Assembly (NCBI RefSeq): GCF_019972815.1 | Contig: NZ_BPPA01000014.1 | Span: 1 to 64,000, forward strand | Source of the DNA: Lactobacillus huangpiensis | GTDB lineage: Bacteria > Bacillota > Bacilli > Lactobacillales > Lactobacillaceae | Length of the DNA stretch: 64,000 nucleotides | Reading direction: 5' to 3' | Part shown: positions 47,535-58,492 of the stretch, piece after piece | How the letters are laid out: every line of letters starts with the position of its first letter | Numbering within the stretch: the first letter of the stretch is position 1 | Position numbers and translations under genes: made by a program | Notes under the pieces: generated by a model | Told to the model about the DNA's origin: nothing | The model's input: only the letters and a program-made list of their open reading frames with translations | The model's database searches: none

Positions 47535-49199
47535 GTGGAGGAAATAAATTCAAACAAAAAGTATATTTCTTGGCCCGTTTTAACATTGATGGCTTTTTGT
47601 ACTGTTATTGGGTTAGACGATATAATGTACAACTTCCAGAATCAAGGAATGCCGGTTGTTACTTCGTGGATTATCATGTGTTTATTTTATGTTATTCCTT
47701 ATTCTTTAATGGTTGGGCAACTGGGATCTGTTTTCAATAATGAAGGTGGAGGCTTATCTTCTTGGGTTCGTGGGACTAATGGCGAATTTCTGGGATATTT
47801 TACTGCCTGGACATACTGGGCTGCATCTATTCCCTATGCTGTTGATTCTGCTAATGAAATTATAGTTGACATTGGTTGGGCACTGACAGGTTCTGAAAAG
47901 TTTCAAAGCCAAATTTCTAACACAAAATTTGCTTTAATGACATTCGCCATGTTTATTATTTTCATTATTGTTGAACATTACTTTTCTCACTCAATGGAAG
48001 TCTTATCTACTATTGGTGGTGGACTCATGCTTATTATGACCTTGATGTTTGTTTTCCTGGCATTTCTAGGACTGGCAAAATCAGGTGGTCATATGGCTAC
48101 ACAACCATTTACCTGGCGGACATTAATTCCCAAGTTTGACATGCATTATTGGACGACTATCGCAATGCTCATTTATGCTTTAAATGGCTGTGAACTTGTT
48201 GCTCCTTATGTGACCAAAATGAAAAAGCCTAAGTCTGACTTTCCAAAAGCAATGATTGCACTTGCTTTAATGACTATTTTTTTAACAGTGTTCGGTTCAT
48301 TTGCTTTGGGAATATATTTTAACAGTTACCATATTCCAAACGATTTAAAAATGAATGGTGCCTACTATGTCTTCGATATGGTAGGGCATCAATATGGTTT
48401 GGGCAAAACTTTGCTTTATGTATGGGCTTGGACTTCTGTCTTTTATAACGCTGCTTTATTAGCAGTACTGCTTGACGCAATGACCAGAATGCTCATTTCT
48501 GATACTGGCGACAAGTACATGCCTAAATTTTTACAGAAAAAAGATAAAAACGGCCTTCCTATCAATGGTTACGTATTAACCGTTTCTTTATCAGCATTTA
48601 TCATGCTCTTAGGTATCTTTTTACCAGACATGAACGACATTTTTAATTGGCTATTGAACTTAAATGGCATCATCTCACCGGGAGTAACTTGCTGGATATT
48701 TTTCTCGTTTATGCAAATTAGGAAAAACTCTAAAAAGTTTACTTCAGACTATGTCTTTATTAAAAACGATAAATTAGGATATCTTGCGGGACTATTTTTA
48801 CTAATAGTTACTGCTGCGGCTACAATTTTAGGCATTGCACCACAAGATATTAAAAAATTCAGCGGTTATTGGTGGTATGAACTAATTATCAACATAATTG
48901 CAATTATTGTCTTAATTGGCTTAGGAGTCATATTACCAAGCATCAGACGTCGTGAAGAAGAGTATGGCATTGCATTTAACCGTAAACAATGGATCACTAT
49001 GTTCATCTTAATCATTGGTTCAATTATCTTTGACCTTTATTTAGGCGAAAAAAATGCTTTATTTAATAATGCGGTCATTAATTTTGGTCAGGTAAAAATT
49101 GGTATAAATATCTTTTTGATTCTTATCGAAACAGTATTCGCAATTTTAATCTGCTGGCTAGTTGGCAAAAGAAAACCCATTACAACTAAAGAAATATAG
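47535..49199 (+). CDS. APC-superfamily amino acid permease
   Basis: This 554-aa protein has about 12-14 hydrophobic segments. TM1 region KKYISWPVLTLMAFCTVIGL and GGGLSSWVRGTNGEFLGYFTAW match the conserved N-terminal part of the amino acid/polyamine antiporter family (GadC/YfnA-like). It probably exchanges or imports an amino acid. It starts with GTG 47535 behind AAGGAGAG. It is monocistronic and ends at a hairpin terminator. The substrate cannot be assigned. Confidence 0.88.
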   Translation: MEEINSNKKYISWPVLTLMAFCTVIGLDDIMYNFQNQGMPVVTSWIIMCLFYVIPYSLMVGQLGSVFNNEGGGLSSWVRGTNGEFLGYFTAWTYWAASIPYAVDSANEIIVDIGWALTGSEKFQSQISNTKFALMTFAMFIIFIIVEHYFSHSMEVLSTIGGGLMLIMTLMFVFLAFLGLAKSGGHMATQPFTWRTLIPKFDMHYWTTIAMLIYALNGCELVAPYVTKMKKPKSDFPKAMIALALMTIFLTVFGSFALGIYFNSYHIPNDLKMNGAYYVFDMVGHQYGLGKTLLYVWAWTSVFYNAALLAVLLDAMTRMLISDTGDKYMPKFLQKKDKNGLPINGYVLTVSLSAFIMLLGIFLPDMNDIFNWLLNLNGIISPGVTCWIFFSFMQIRKNSKKFTSDYVFIKNDKLGYLAGLFLLIVTAAATILGIAPQDIKKFSGYWWYELIINIIAIIVLIGLGVILPSIRRREEEYGIAFNRKQWITMFILIIGSIIFDLYLGEKNALFNNAVINFGQVKIGINIFLILIETVFAILICWLVGKRKPITTKEI

Positions 49200-49201
49200 A
49201 T

Positions 49202-49240
49202 AAAAGCAGGAATGTTGCTAATAACATTTCTGCTTTTGCT
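49202..49240 (+). terminator. terminator after the APC permease
   Basis: AAAAGCAG (49202-49209) pairs with CTGCTTTT (49230-49237), extended by AATGTT/AACATT. Confidence 0.8.
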
Positions 49241-49333
49241 TTTATTTTGCTTTTAAATTAATGAATATCTGGAGTTAAACCTGACAATAATTACTATATA
49301 ATATACCTGAGAACTTATATTAAGGAGATTAAA

Positions 49334-50146
49334 ATGACACATATTCCCTTTAAAGCTGTAGCAGTAGATATGGACGGTACTTTTGAAAATGATGACAAAC
49401 AATATGATCATCAACGCTTTGAAAAAGTTTTAACTAAATTGAGACAACACCACGTTCATTTTATTGTTTCCAGTGGCAGACCATTATCACGTTTGCGTCA
49501 AGATTTCTATGATTTCTTGGACAGGATAGATATTGTAGCTGATAATGGTTCAATTCTCACTCAAGACAATAAAATAATTGTTCGTCACGTTTTTACCTAT
49601 AAAACGGGTATTAAACTGATCAGTTTTATTGAAAATAATTATCCACAAGTACATATTGCCGCTAGTGGGTTAGATCATTCTTATATTAACAAAAAAGCCC
49701 CGACTCAATTTAAAAATATGATGCATTTCTTTTACCCCAATGTAGTAGAGATTGCGAAATTAGTTGATATACCTACAAGCGATAGTTTAACAAAGCTAAC
49801 TCTAAACTGTTCCTCCAAGCTCGCTGGCGAACTAGAAAAAAAGTTCAATCAAACAAACCCTGAACATATTCACTGTACTACCAGTGGCTTCGATAATATT
49901 GATGTTATGCCCAACAATGTTAATAAAGGGCAAGGTATTAAATATTTTTTGAGATATTTCAATGTTAAACCAGAAGAACTCATAGCGTTTGGAGATGGCA
50001 TGAATGACCGTGAAATGATTGAATTGGCTGGGTACAGTTATGCGATGAAAAACGGTCATGAAAAACTTAAAAAGATTGCAAAATATGAAGCACCATCAAA
50101 TAATGAAATGGGCGTTTTACAAGTATTAGAAAGTTTTCTAGATTAA
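49334..50146 (+). CDS. Cof-type HAD-IIB phosphatase
   Basis: This 270-aa HAD hydrolase has nucleophile motif VDMDGTFEND (Asp13/Asp15), motif II FIVSSGRPLSR, a C2B cap (about 85-190), Lys in NKGQGIKYF and metal-binding FGDGMNDREMIELAG. It is related to the enzyme at 35817 but clearly divergent, so it is a separate paralogue. The substrate is unknown. AAGGAGA precedes the start. It is upstream of the ABC genes at 50193 but 47 bp away and probably separate. Confidence 0.9.
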   Translation: MTHIPFKAVAVDMDGTFENDDKQYDHQRFEKVLTKLRQHHVHFIVSSGRPLSRLRQDFYDFLDRIDIVADNGSILTQDNKIIVRHVFTYKTGIKLISFIENNYPQVHIAASGLDHSYINKKAPTQFKNMMHFFYPNVVEIAKLVDIPTSDSLTKLTLNCSSKLAGELEKKFNQTNPEHIHCTTSGFDNIDVMPNNVNKGQGIKYFLRYFNVKPEELIAFGDGMNDREMIELAGYSYAMKNGHEKLKKIAKYEAPSNNEMGVLQVLESFLD

Positions 50147-50192
50147 AATAAGTTTATATCAGTTATTTTAAAATCAATAAGGACAGATTTTC

Positions 50193-50894
50193 ATGAGTTA
50201 TATTGACGTAAGACACAACTATAAGCGCTATCAAACTGGAGATACTGAAATATTAGCCAATAATGATGTCAGTTTTACCGTGGAAAAAGGTGAATTGGCT
50301 ATTATTTTAGGTGCATCAGGAGCAGGTAAATCCACGATTTTGAACATTCTGGGCGGAATGGATACTAATAGTTCCGGGGATGTTATTATCGATGGCAAAA
50401 ATATTGCTAAATATAATAAAAGACAACTAACCAACTATCGCCGCACTGACATTGGTTTTGTTTTCCAATTTTATAATTTAATTCAAAATCTAACTGCAAG
50501 AGAAAATGTAGAATTGGCATCTGAAATAGTTCCAGATGCACTTGATCCGGTCAAAGCTTTGATAGATGTTGGTCTTAAAAATCGCATTAATAACTTTCCT
50601 GCAGAACTTTCAGGGGGTGAGCAACAAAGAGTGGCAATTGCTCGAGCAATAGCTAAAAACCCTAAAATTTTACTTTGTGACGAACCAACTGGCGCACTTG
50701 ATTATCAAACTGGTAAAAGTGTTTTGCAAACCATTATCAATATGAGTCGTGAGAATGGTACTACAGTAGTCATAGTTACTCATAACAGTGCTTTAGCTCC
50801 CCTTGCAAACCGTGTGATTCACTTTCATGACGGCAAAGTTACGCAAATTGAAGAAAATAAACATCCAGCAGATATTGCCAGTGTTAAATGGTAG
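50193..50894 (+). CDS. ABC transporter ATPase (MacB/LolD class)
   Basis: This 233-aa ATPase has Walker [10 protein letters not shown] (about residue 40), Q-loop FVFQFYNL, signature LSGGEQQR, Walker [13 protein letters not shown] and H-loop VTHNS. It pairs with the FtsX-type permease encoded 12 bp downstream. Such pairs drive mechanotransmission across the membrane or export lipophilic or peptide substrates rather than classical transport. The Q-F-Y-N-L-I segment is typical of this subfamily. Confidence 0.93.
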   Translation: MSYIDVRHNYKRYQTGDTEILANNDVSFTVEKGELAIILGASGAGKSTILNILGGMDTNSSGDVIIDGKNIAKYNKRQLTNYRRTDIGFVFQFYNLIQNLTARENVELASEIVPDALDPVKALIDVGLKNRINNFPAELSGGEQQRVAIARAIAKNPKILLCDEPTGALDYQTGKSVLQTIINMSRENGTTVVIVTHNSALAPLANRVIHFHDGKVTQIEENKHPADIASVKW

Positions 50895-50906
50895 AAAAGG
50901 CTAATC

Positions 50907-53699
50907 ATGAATAAAGTTATTCTGAAAGATTTTTGGCGATCAATTAAACATACTAAGGGACAATTTGTTTCTATCATGGGGTTAATGATGATTGGTGCAT
51001 TTGCTTTAGTTGGATTAATGGTGACAGGACCTGACATGCGTGATACCGGCAATCACTATGCGCAAAAACTAAAAACAGCTGACCTTACTGTTATCTGTAA
51101 TTATGGTCTAGACCAAAAAGATAGCCAAAAAATCAAACAAACTAAAGGTTTGCAAACCGTTGAATTTGGCTACATGACAGATACAGTTGTCAAAAATAGC
51201 CAAGAAAGTTTTCGTATTTTTTCAAAACCAAAATCAGTAGGAAAATATGAATTGCGTAAAGGTCGTTTGCCGGTAAAAACAAATGAAATTGCTTTGGCAG
51301 ACCATTATTCACATAAATATAAAATTGGCCAAAATATCAGTTTTACAGAGAAGAAGAATATTTTAGGAAGCACTCTGCTAAAACGAAAAAGCTTCAAAAT
51401 CACAGGTTTCGTTCGTTCCAGTCAAATTTTATCAAATGTAAACTTAGGGCAAAGCAACAGTGGTACTGGAGAACTTAAAGGTTATGCAGTAGTCAGCCCT
51501 GATGCTTTTAATCATACGGTTTATACAGTGGCTAACCTAAGATACAAAGACTTGCGTGGCCTTGACTCTTATGGCAAAGTCTACACTAGTAAAGTTAAGC
51601 AGCATAAAAAAGTTTTACAAGATAACTTAAAAAACACCGCGCATCAAAGGCAAAAAAGAATAATAACTGCCGCTAACAAAAAAATTGCACCTCAAGAAAA
51701 GAAAATTCAACAAGCAGAGCAGAAATTACAGGCTGCAAGCGAGCAAATTAGTTCCGCAGAAAAACAACTAACCCTCCAAAAAAGTAAATTAAATGCGCAA
51801 ATATCACAGACTGAAGCTGCAGGAGCTAATTTACCTCAAGCAGCAAGATTGCAATTAGAGCAGGCTCAGCAAGAAATTGCTGCAGGCGAGCAAAAATTAA
51901 AAGAAGAAAAAAAGATCTTTGCTCGTAAATCTGCGAGAGCCAATAATAAAATTAAAAGTGGCAAAGAAGAAATCAGAAAAGCTAAAAAGCAATTGCGGAA
52001 ATTGGCTCTGCCAAGCTATAACGTATACAATAGGCGCGAGGTACCAGGCGGTGAAGGCAATTTAGTTTACACAACAGTTGCGCAAGTAGTCGAAGATTTA
52101 GCTAAAGTATTTCCTATTTTTCTTTATTTTGTTGCCGCTTTAGTTACCTTTACTACAATGAACCGCTTCATTGATGAAGAAAGAATCAATTCTGGTACAA
52201 TGAAAGCCTTAGGCTATAATGATCAGGTCATAATTAATAAATTCATCGCTTATGGCTTTATTTCAGGTACAATCGGCACTATTTTGGGCGTTTATTTGGG
52301 ACACACTTTGATGCCACAAATTGTTTATCATGCTTATTACAAGTCTCTGACCATCCCGCCCATTGAATTACATTTTCATTGGCAAATCAGTCTGATCGCT
52401 TTATTATTGTCTTGGATCAGCTCCGTTTTGCCTGCATACTTAACTGCTAAAAATGAATTTAGAGAAAAACCGGCCGCATTACTATTGCCTAAGCCTCCTG
52501 CAGCAGGCTCTAAAATCTTACTGGAAAGAATTCCTTTTATTTGGAACCATCTCAGCTTTACTCATAAAGTTACTGCCCGTAATATTTTTCGTTATAAAAA
52601 GCGCATGCTAATGACTATTTTTGGTGTTTGTGGTGCTGCTACTATGCTCTTTGCCGGTTTTGCTGTAAAAAATTCGATTACTAATATGAATAACAGGCAA
52701 TTTAATGATCTTATTCACTACAACATGATCGTTGCCCAGAAGCCTGATATTTCAATGCATCAGCACAAAGCTTTAAATAGCAAATTAAAAGAAGACAGTA
52801 TTAAGTCAGAAACACCAATTTATTATGAGTCAATGTCTAAAACTGCTGGTAAAACTGGTGATACACAAGATATTACCTTAATTGCTCCTTCTTCTAGCAA
52901 GGTACTGAAGAACTATGTTCATTTAAATAATCGTAAAACCAAGCAGACATTGCACTTATCAAACAACGGGGTTATTATTTCAGAAAGATTGTCCACATTG
53001 CTCAAAGTGAACAAAGGTGACTATATATCTCTAACGGATAAAAATAATCAATCTAGGAAAATGAAGGTAGCTGGCATCACTGAAATGTACATGGGACATT
53101 TCATTTTCATGAACAAAACGCAATATCAGAAAATTTTTAACAAACGCTTCACGTCAAATGCATACCTTGTTAACTTAAAAAATTCCACTCGCAAAAACAC
53201 GAGAAAAATTGCTGCAGAATTTATGGCTCTTAATGGTGTGGCAGGAGTGGTGCAAAACACTGCAGTTAGCCAAGAGCTGGACGTGGTGGTAAAATCTCTT
53301 AACTTGATCATGGTTGTTTTGATTGTAGTTGCTGGACTTTTAGCAATTGTAATTCAATATAATTTGACCAACATCAATATTGCCGAAAGAATTCGCGAAC
53401 TCTCAACCATCAAAGTTTTAGGTTTCTACGATAATGAAGTAACGATGTATATTTATCGCGAAACTATTCTTTTAACAGGTATTGGCATTTTAGTCGGTTA
53501 CCTCACAGGAGATTTGCTTTACCGCTATATTCTTTATGTGGTGCCACCTGACAATGTCATGTTTAATCCGGCATTATCTGTCTCAAGTTTTTTGTGGCCG
53601 TTAGGAGTTATCGGTAGCATTACAATAGTTCTAGGATTTATTGTTAACAAAAAATTAAAAGACCTTGATATGCTTGAAGCTTTAAAATCAGTTGATTAA
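50907..53699 (+). CDS. large FtsX-type ABC permease with coiled coil
   Basis: This 930-aa permease has TM1 at about residues 18-40, an extracellular region, a long Gln/Lys/Glu/Ala-rich coiled coil (about 235-365), then an FtsX domain with three TMs (about 395-520), a short cytoplasmic part, another TM (about 570-590), a second extracellular domain and a C-terminal FtsX domain (about 790-925). The MNRFIDEERINSGTMKALGY segment is a conserved FtsX motif. This class (YxdM/VEX-like) is common in lactobacilli. The coiled coil could reach into the cell wall. Confidence 0.9.
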   Translation: MNKVILKDFWRSIKHTKGQFVSIMGLMMIGAFALVGLMVTGPDMRDTGNHYAQKLKTADLTVICNYGLDQKDSQKIKQTKGLQTVEFGYMTDTVVKNSQESFRIFSKPKSVGKYELRKGRLPVKTNEIALADHYSHKYKIGQNISFTEKKNILGSTLLKRKSFKITGFVRSSQILSNVNLGQSNSGTGELKGYAVVSPDAFNHTVYTVANLRYKDLRGLDSYGKVYTSKVKQHKKVLQDNLKNTAHQRQKRIITAANKKIAPQEKKIQQAEQKLQAASEQISSAEKQLTLQKSKLNAQISQTEAAGANLPQAARLQLEQAQQEIAAGEQKLKEEKKIFARKSARANNKIKSGKEEIRKAKKQLRKLALPSYNVYNRREVPGGEGNLVYTTVAQVVEDLAKVFPIFLYFVAALVTFTTMNRFIDEERINSGTMKALGYNDQVIINKFIAYGFISGTIGTILGVYLGHTLMPQIVYHAYYKSLTIPPIELHFHWQISLIALLLSWISSVLPAYLTAKNEFREKPAALLLPKPPAAGSKILLERIPFIWNHLSFTHKVTARNIFRYKKRMLMTIFGVCGAATMLFAGFAVKNSITNMNNRQFNDLIHYNMIVAQKPDISMHQHKALNSKLKEDSIKSETPIYYESMSKTAGKTGDTQDITLIAPSSSKVLKNYVHLNNRKTKQTLHLSNNGVIISERLSTLLKVNKGDYISLTDKNNQSRKMKVAGITEMYMGHFIFMNKTQYQKIFNKRFTSNAYLVNLKNSTRKNTRKIAAEFMALNGVAGVVQNTAVSQELDVVVKSLNLIMVVLIVVAGLLAIVIQYNLTNINIAERIRELSTIKVLGFYDNEVTMYIYRETILLTGIGILVGYLTGDLLYRYILYVVPPDNVMFNPALSVSSFLWPLGVIGSITIVLGFIVNKKLKDLDMLEALKSVD

Positions 53700-53702
53700 A
53701 TA

Positions 53703-53745
53703 AAATAGAACTGCTCTAATAAGAACAGTTCTATTTATTTCTGCA
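53703..53745 (+). terminator. terminator after the FtsX permease
   Basis: AATAGAACTG (53704-53713) pairs with CAGTTCTATT (53726-53735), followed by TATTTC. Confidence 0.75.
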
Positions 53746-53893
53746 AAAATTAAAAACTAAATAAAAATATGTTATACTTTACTCATTAGATTTAATGCTC
53801 ACAACAAGATCTTCAAATTAACGTGTATAAAGAACTTGATCATCCTTCCTTTTTAATTGATGAAGTTCCAACAAATTAATTTTGGAGATAAAA

Positions 53894-54657
53894 TTGAATA
53901 ATATTTTACAAGTTAAACATTTAATAGAAACATATAAAGATAAAAACCAAAAGTTTCAAGCTTTAGACGATGTTTCTTTTACAATTGATCAAGGAGAAAT
54001 ATTAGCTCTATTAGGACTTAATGGTGCGGGGAAAACTACCACTGTCTCAATTATAGGTGGCTATTTGCTCCCTACTTCTGGTCAGGTAATTTTAAACGGA
54101 CAGGATATACTACTGCTCGTAAAAGACCCAATATAGGCGTTTCTTTTGGTGGAGATCTAGGGTTTTACCGTAACGCCACAGCAAAGCAAAATTTACAATT
54201 TTTTGCGGATCTGGCCAAAGTACCCTTTCGTAAGCAAAAAAAAGAAATACAGCGTGTTCTGTCTATTGTTGAGCTGGATAATGTCGCAAATAAAAAGGTA
54301 GGGAAATTTTCTAAAGGAATGACGCAGAGACTGCATATCGCTCGTTCCTTGTTAAATAGTCCAAGTTTATTACTTTTAGATGAACCTACTAGTGGTTTAG
54401 ATGTTGAAATAGCGCAAAGCGTTCAGAAGACTATTAAAAAATTAGCAGATTCCGGCATTAGTATTTTATTAACAAGTCACACCATGTCAGAAGTTGAAAA
54501 GCTAGCTAAAAATGTAGTTATTCTAGGTGCAGGAAAAGTTTTTTTCACTGGCACCGTTTCTGCTGTTTTGGGTTTGGCTGAAAAAGAAATCAACCAAAAC
54601 CCTAAAAATTTGGAAGAAGCTTATTTGGCAATAGCTCCTAAACTAAGGAGGAATTAG
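53894..54657 (+). pseudogene. ABC-2 ATPase with a frameshift
   Basis: The frame from TTG 53894 (behind GGAG) carries Walker A GLNGAGKTTT and ends after GQVILNGQDI at 54136. The second half, in another frame, continues ARKRPNIGVSFGGDLGFYRN and holds signature FSKGMTQR and Walker B LLLLDEPTSGLD to 54657. The join falls at gatatactact near 54103. Removing one AT would restore G-Q-D-T-T-A-R-K, so a 2-bp slip is the likely cause. If real, this ATPase is inactive; a sequencing error or programmed shift is also possible. An 18-codon frame fragment just upstream (53823-53879) may be the end of a lost regulator. Confidence 0.75.
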
Positions 54658-54659
54658 AT

Positions 54660-55391
54660 ATGCGTTTTATTCGTCTTTTCCTCTTTCATGTAAAAGATTA
54701 TCTTTCCGATCAGTACTTTGTCTGGTTAACAATCACTAGTACTGTTTCCATTTTTTTGATGCAATATATTATGGCCTATGCTTCTCACGATTTGAATAAT
54801 CCACAATTGTGGCTACAAAGTGGTATTTTTGGCATGTGGACTTCGTGTACAACCGTTGCCGGTTGTATCGGTTTTGAACGTTACAAAGGAACGCTGCCAT
54901 ATTTGCTAAACAGTCAATATGACGAGCGAGCTTCTTTAATTACTTTACTTTTACCTGCTTCGAGCTATGGTTTATTTTCATTTCCTATTGCTTATATTCT
55001 TGCAAAAATTTTAGGAGTAGCTACTGGTAAAATTTTTCTGTACCAGATTTTGCTAATTTTTCTACTGTGGATCGGATGCTCAGTAATGGGAATTTTAATT
55101 TCTTCATTTCTTACTCTTTCACCTAATGCAATGGTTTATGAGGGCTTAATTGGCACTCCTATTTTGTTATTAGCAGGATTATTTGGCAATGAGACCATTT
55201 TGAATCCCTTAACCAAGTTTTCTCAGTGGTTTATTCCTATAACTGGACCAATTGCTTCTTTGTCCCATAATAAAAGTCTCAACTGGACTGCTTATTTTTG
55301 CAGTTTACTTCTTTGGCTTTTGTTAATTGTGATTATTGTGAGAAAAATTAACGACCTTGTCAGAAAGAAAGGAGCTCTGAAAATTATCTAA
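54660..55391 (+). CDS. ABC-2 type permease subunit
   Basis: This 243-aa membrane protein has six hydrophobic segments and no obvious N-terminal signal. Its layout, and an ATPase gene directly in front with AAGGAGG between, mark it as one half of an ABC-2 export permease. The FERYKGTLPYLLNSQYDE loop after TM2 is the cytoplasmic coupling region typical of this class. It overlaps the next permease gene by one base. The partner ATPase is frameshifted. Confidence 0.78.
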   Translation: MRFIRLFLFHVKDYLSDQYFVWLTITSTVSIFLMQYIMAYASHDLNNPQLWLQSGIFGMWTSCTTVAGCIGFERYKGTLPYLLNSQYDERASLITLLLPASSYGLFSFPIAYILAKILGVATGKIFLYQILLIFLLWIGCSVMGILISSFLTLSPNAMVYEGLIGTPILLLAGLFGNETILNPLTKFSQWFIPITGPIASLSHNKSLNWTAYFCSLLLWLLLIVIIVRKINDLVRKKGALKII

Positions 55392-56110
55392 TGTTTGCTA
55401 CACAATTCTCTGGCCTTTCTTTTCTCAATAATTGGCGTACAAAACTAACTTATTTCTTTATCACACCAATGATAAATCTGGCCCTGTTAGTATTAATCAA
55501 TATGCAGTATTCTAATCAATTTAACTGGGATGTTGCGATCAGTTCAATTGCAATAGATGCTGCGGTACTTGCTCTTGAAACATTTTGTTCTGCTGTGATT
55601 AACGATGCAGATTTAAAAATTGACTTTGAATTAATTGCCAAAAGACCTTTCAGTATCATGTATTGGCTTTCTAAATGCATTGTTGCCATTATTATAGGTT
55701 GCATTTTAGCATTAATTAACCTATTTCTATTGTACTTAGTCGGTGCTCCCATAGTCATTATTGAACGAACTTTACTCATGCTACCGCTTTTATGTATTTA
55801 TGGCTGCGTTTTAGGTTTTGTATCTTGGGCCATCTCATGGCAAATGAATGATCCCTACTTTTTGGAAAATATTTTTAGCAGTTTAGCCCAATTAGTATCA
55901 GGAGTACTAGTTGTAATTTCAGCTTATCCTGAATGGTTAAAAGCAATTTCTTTATTATTCCCTTTTGCAGAACCTGTTACTTACATCAAAACTGGTAGCG
56001 CCAACTTAATGTTCAGTGCATTAATTACATTTATTTGGTTCATTATTGGAATTTTAGCTTATATTAGCCAAATCAAGCCAGTTCTGGCTAAAGGTAAACA
56101 CCATTATTAA
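55391..56110 (+). CDS. ABC-2 type permease subunit
   Basis: This 239-aa membrane protein has six hydrophobic segments, starts on the TAATG overlap with the preceding permease gene and has the coupling-helix-like segment DADLKIDFELIAKRPFSIMY. With that gene it would form a heterodimeric channel for the ATPase at 53894. The substrate is unknown; similar three-gene sets export antimicrobial peptides or lipids, or give immunity. Confidence 0.78.
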   Translation: MFATQFSGLSFLNNWRTKLTYFFITPMINLALLVLINMQYSNQFNWDVAISSIAIDAAVLALETFCSAVINDADLKIDFELIAKRPFSIMYWLSKCIVAIIIGCILALINLFLLYLVGAPIVIIERTLLMLPLLCIYGCVLGFVSWAISWQMNDPYFLENIFSSLAQLVSGVLVVISAYPEWLKAISLLFPFAEPVTYIKTGSANLMFSALITFIWFIIGILAYISQIKPVLAKGKHHY

Positions 56111-56125
56111 AGCTTACACAGTAAA

Positions 56126-56160
56126 ATAGCAGTCGCAAGATTTGCGACTGCTATTTTTTA
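56126..56160. terminator. bidirectional terminator, ABC-2 cluster/copper operon
   Basis: ATAGCAGTCGCAA (56126-56138) pairs with TTGCGACTGCTAT (56142-56154), followed by T6. Confidence 0.9.
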
Positions 56161-56163
56161 TAT

Positions 56164-58071
56164 CTATATTTTTGTTTTTCCTAATAAAACTGAACTGATT
56201 ACAACCGATAATGAACTAAAGGCCATTGCTAATCCTGCTATTTCCGGACTAAGTGTGAGACCCACACCCGCAAAAACGCCAGCGGCAACTGGAATACCCA
56301 GTACATTATAAATGAAAGCCCAAAACAGATTTAGCTTTATCCTATTAAAAGTCTTGCGACTAAGTTTCAAAGCGCGAACAACATCTTCCAGGTCATTTTT
56401 GATAAGCACGATACCGCCTGCATCGATGGCAACATCCGTACCCGAACCCATGGCAATTCCAACATCTGCTTGGGTTAGAGCTGGCGCATCGTTGATCCCA
56501 TCACCAACAAAGGCGACATGGTGCTTCTCTTGCAATTTTTTAATAACTGCTGCTTTATCAACCGGCAAAACCTCAGCAATTACCTGATCGATATCCACCT
56601 GTTCTGCAATAGCGTGGGCTACTTGTTGATTATCTCCAGTTAACATGACAGTTTTCAAGCCTAAACGATGTAAGTCGTTTATTGCATTTTTGGCATTCAC
56701 TTTAGGAGCATCCTGAATTGCAATTAGACCCAGCACTTGATTATCTTGAACAACAGACACTACTGTTTTTGCCTCATTTTGCAATGCCACTATTTGCTCT
56801 TCTAAATCTGGAGCAATTTTAATTTCTTTTTGCTTTTTGGGGCTGCCGACTGCAACATTTGCATCAGAAATTTTACCAGTGACACCCCATCCTTCAATTA
56901 CAGTAAAATTTTCTACCGTTTTTAGCTGCAGCTTTTCCTTTTTAGCTGCAGCTAATATGGCTGGAGCGAGAGGATGTTCAGACAATTTCTCTAAACTGGC
57001 AGCGTATTGTAGAACTTTTTCTTTATCTCCCACAATATCTGTTACTTGTGGTTGACCTTTGGTAATCGTTCCCGTTTTATCAAAAACTATAGTATCAATG
57101 CTATTTGCAGCCTCTAAAATTTCTCCGTTTTTAATTAGGATCCCCATTTTGGCCCCACGACCAGTTCCAACCATTAATGCAGTTGGTGTTGCCAGCCCTA
57201 AAGCACATGGACAGGCAATAACCATAACCGCAACAGCAAAAACTAATGCAGTTGCTATGCTTTTACCTAGGAAAATATACCAAACTAAAAATGTCACAAT
57301 TGCAATAATCAAAACTGTGGGAACAAAAATATTTGCAACCTTATCAGTTAATTTTTGAATCGGTGCATGACTGTTCTGTGCCTTTTTAACGATCTCAATA
57401 ATTTGCGCCAGCATCGTTTCATTACCAACTTTTTGGGCTTGCATCACAAATGATCCCGTTTGATTGATTGTTGCTCCTATTACCTGATCGCCTGCCATTT
57501 TTTTAACCGGCATACTTTCACCAGTTACCATAGATTCATCAATGCTTGAATTGTCAGAAACAATTTTGCCATCAACTGGTACTTTTTGCCCAGGCATTAC
57601 TTGTATGTAGTCACCCTTCACAACTTCAGTGACAGGAATACTGACAAATTGATCATCGCGCTTTACTAAGGCATTTTTTGCACCTAAATTAAGCAATTTC
57701 CCCATAGCGTCGGAAGCAGTTGCCCGCATTTTTTCTTCTAAAACCTGCCCTAATAAGACGAAAGTAATAACAAAAGCAGCACTTTCAAAGAAAACAGGTC
57801 TTTTAGTAAACATCGCATAAATACTGTAGATATAAGTTATCGATGTTCCTAAAGCAACGAGGGTATCCATATTTGAATGGTGCTTTTTAAAGGCAGACCA
57901 GGCACTAGTAATAAATGGACCTGCTGAAATCAACATAATTATTGTTGTAAAAATAAGCATGGTCCATTCGCCACCTGGCAACATCCATCCAGTAAAAGGA
58001 TGAATAATCATTTCCAGAAGCATTGGCAGTGATAATATTAGCGACGTCCAAAAACGTGTTGTAATTTTCAT
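56164..58071 (-). CDS. copB: copper-translocating P1B-type ATPase
   Basis: This 635-aa P1B ATPase exports copper or silver. It lacks an N-terminal CXXC metal-binding domain. Visible motifs are MVTGES (actuator domain), the CPC metal site in [19 protein letters not shown] (TM6), phosphorylation site [16 protein letters not shown] (the HP motif) and [10 protein letters not shown]. Eight hydrophobic segments fit the class. It is preceded by a cupredoxin gene (13 bp) and two cop boxes. Direction (CopB-like export) is inferred from subfamily features. Confidence 0.92.
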   Translation of the reverse strand: MKITTRFWTSLILSLPMLLEMIIHPFTGWMLPGGEWTMLIFTTIIMLISAGPFITSAWSAFKKHHSNMDTLVALGTSITYIYSIYAMFTKRPVFFESAAFVITFVLLGQVLEEKMRATASDAMGKLLNLGAKNALVKRDDQFVSIPVTEVVKGDYIQVMPGQKVPVDGKIVSDNSSIDESMVTGESMPVKKMAGDQVIGATINQTGSFVMQAQKVGNETMLAQIIEIVKKAQNSHAPIQKLTDKVANIFVPTVLIIAIVTFLVWYIFLGKSIATALVFAVAVMVIACPCALGLATPTALMVGTGRGAKMGILIKNGEILEAANSIDTIVFDKTGTITKGQPQVTDIVGDKEKVLQYAASLEKLSEHPLAPAILAAAKKEKLQLKTVENFTVIEGWGVTGKISDANVAVGSPKKQKEIKIAPDLEEQIVALQNEAKTVVSVVQDNQVLGLIAIQDAPKVNAKNAINDLHRLGLKTVMLTGDNQQVAHAIAEQVDIDQVIAEVLPVDKAAVIKKLQEKHHVAFVGDGINDAPALTQADVGIAMGSGTDVAIDAGGIVLIKNDLEDVVRALKLSRKTFNRIKLNLFWAFIYNVLGIPVAAGVFAGVGLTLSPEIAGLAMAFSSLSVVISSVLLGKTKI

Positions 58072-58084
58072 TGTTTTTCCTTAG

Positions 58085-58456
58085 CTATTTGACAATTACC
58101 TTACCATGAAACATGTTCATACTGCATTCCCATTGATATTCACCTGGTTTTGAAGTATCTATTTTAACCGTTTCTACTTTGCCTTCAGGTAATTTCTGAT
58201 TTATGCCAAAATCTGAAAATACAACATGATCTAAACAATTAGAGGAGTCTGTTCTCTTAAAGTTTAAAGTAGCGGGTACTCCCCTTTTAAGAACAACTCT
58301 TTCTGGTGAATAACCACCTTTAACTTCAATATCAACACTCTGTTTGTTTGACTTCATAGTGGCTTTCTCCTCTTCTACTTGATGGCTACCAAAGAACCAC
58401 CATGCAATAAAAGCTATTAGTGCAAGACCCAAAGCTAAGATAATAATTTTATTCAT
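58085..58456 (-). CDS. membrane-anchored cupredoxin
   Basis: This 123-aa protein has an N-terminal transmembrane anchor (IIILALGLALIAFIAWWFFG) and a cupredoxin_1 domain. Likely copper ligands are His in SNCLDHVVF and the Cys/Met/His cluster ECSMNMFHG near the C-terminus. It probably binds copper at the outer membrane face and hands it to or from the adjacent ATPase. AGGAATTATC with GGGGAGG lies ahead of the start. The gene is first behind the cop-box promoter. Confidence 0.88.
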   Translation of the reverse strand: MNKIIILALGLALIAFIAWWFFGSHQVEEEKATMKSNKQSVDIEVKGGYSPERVVLKRGVPATLNFKRTDSSNCLDHVVFSDFGINQKLPEGKVETVKIDTSKPGEYQWECSMNMFHGKVIVK

Positions 58457-58492
58457 GATAATTCCTCCCCGATTAAGCTTATTATTAATGTC

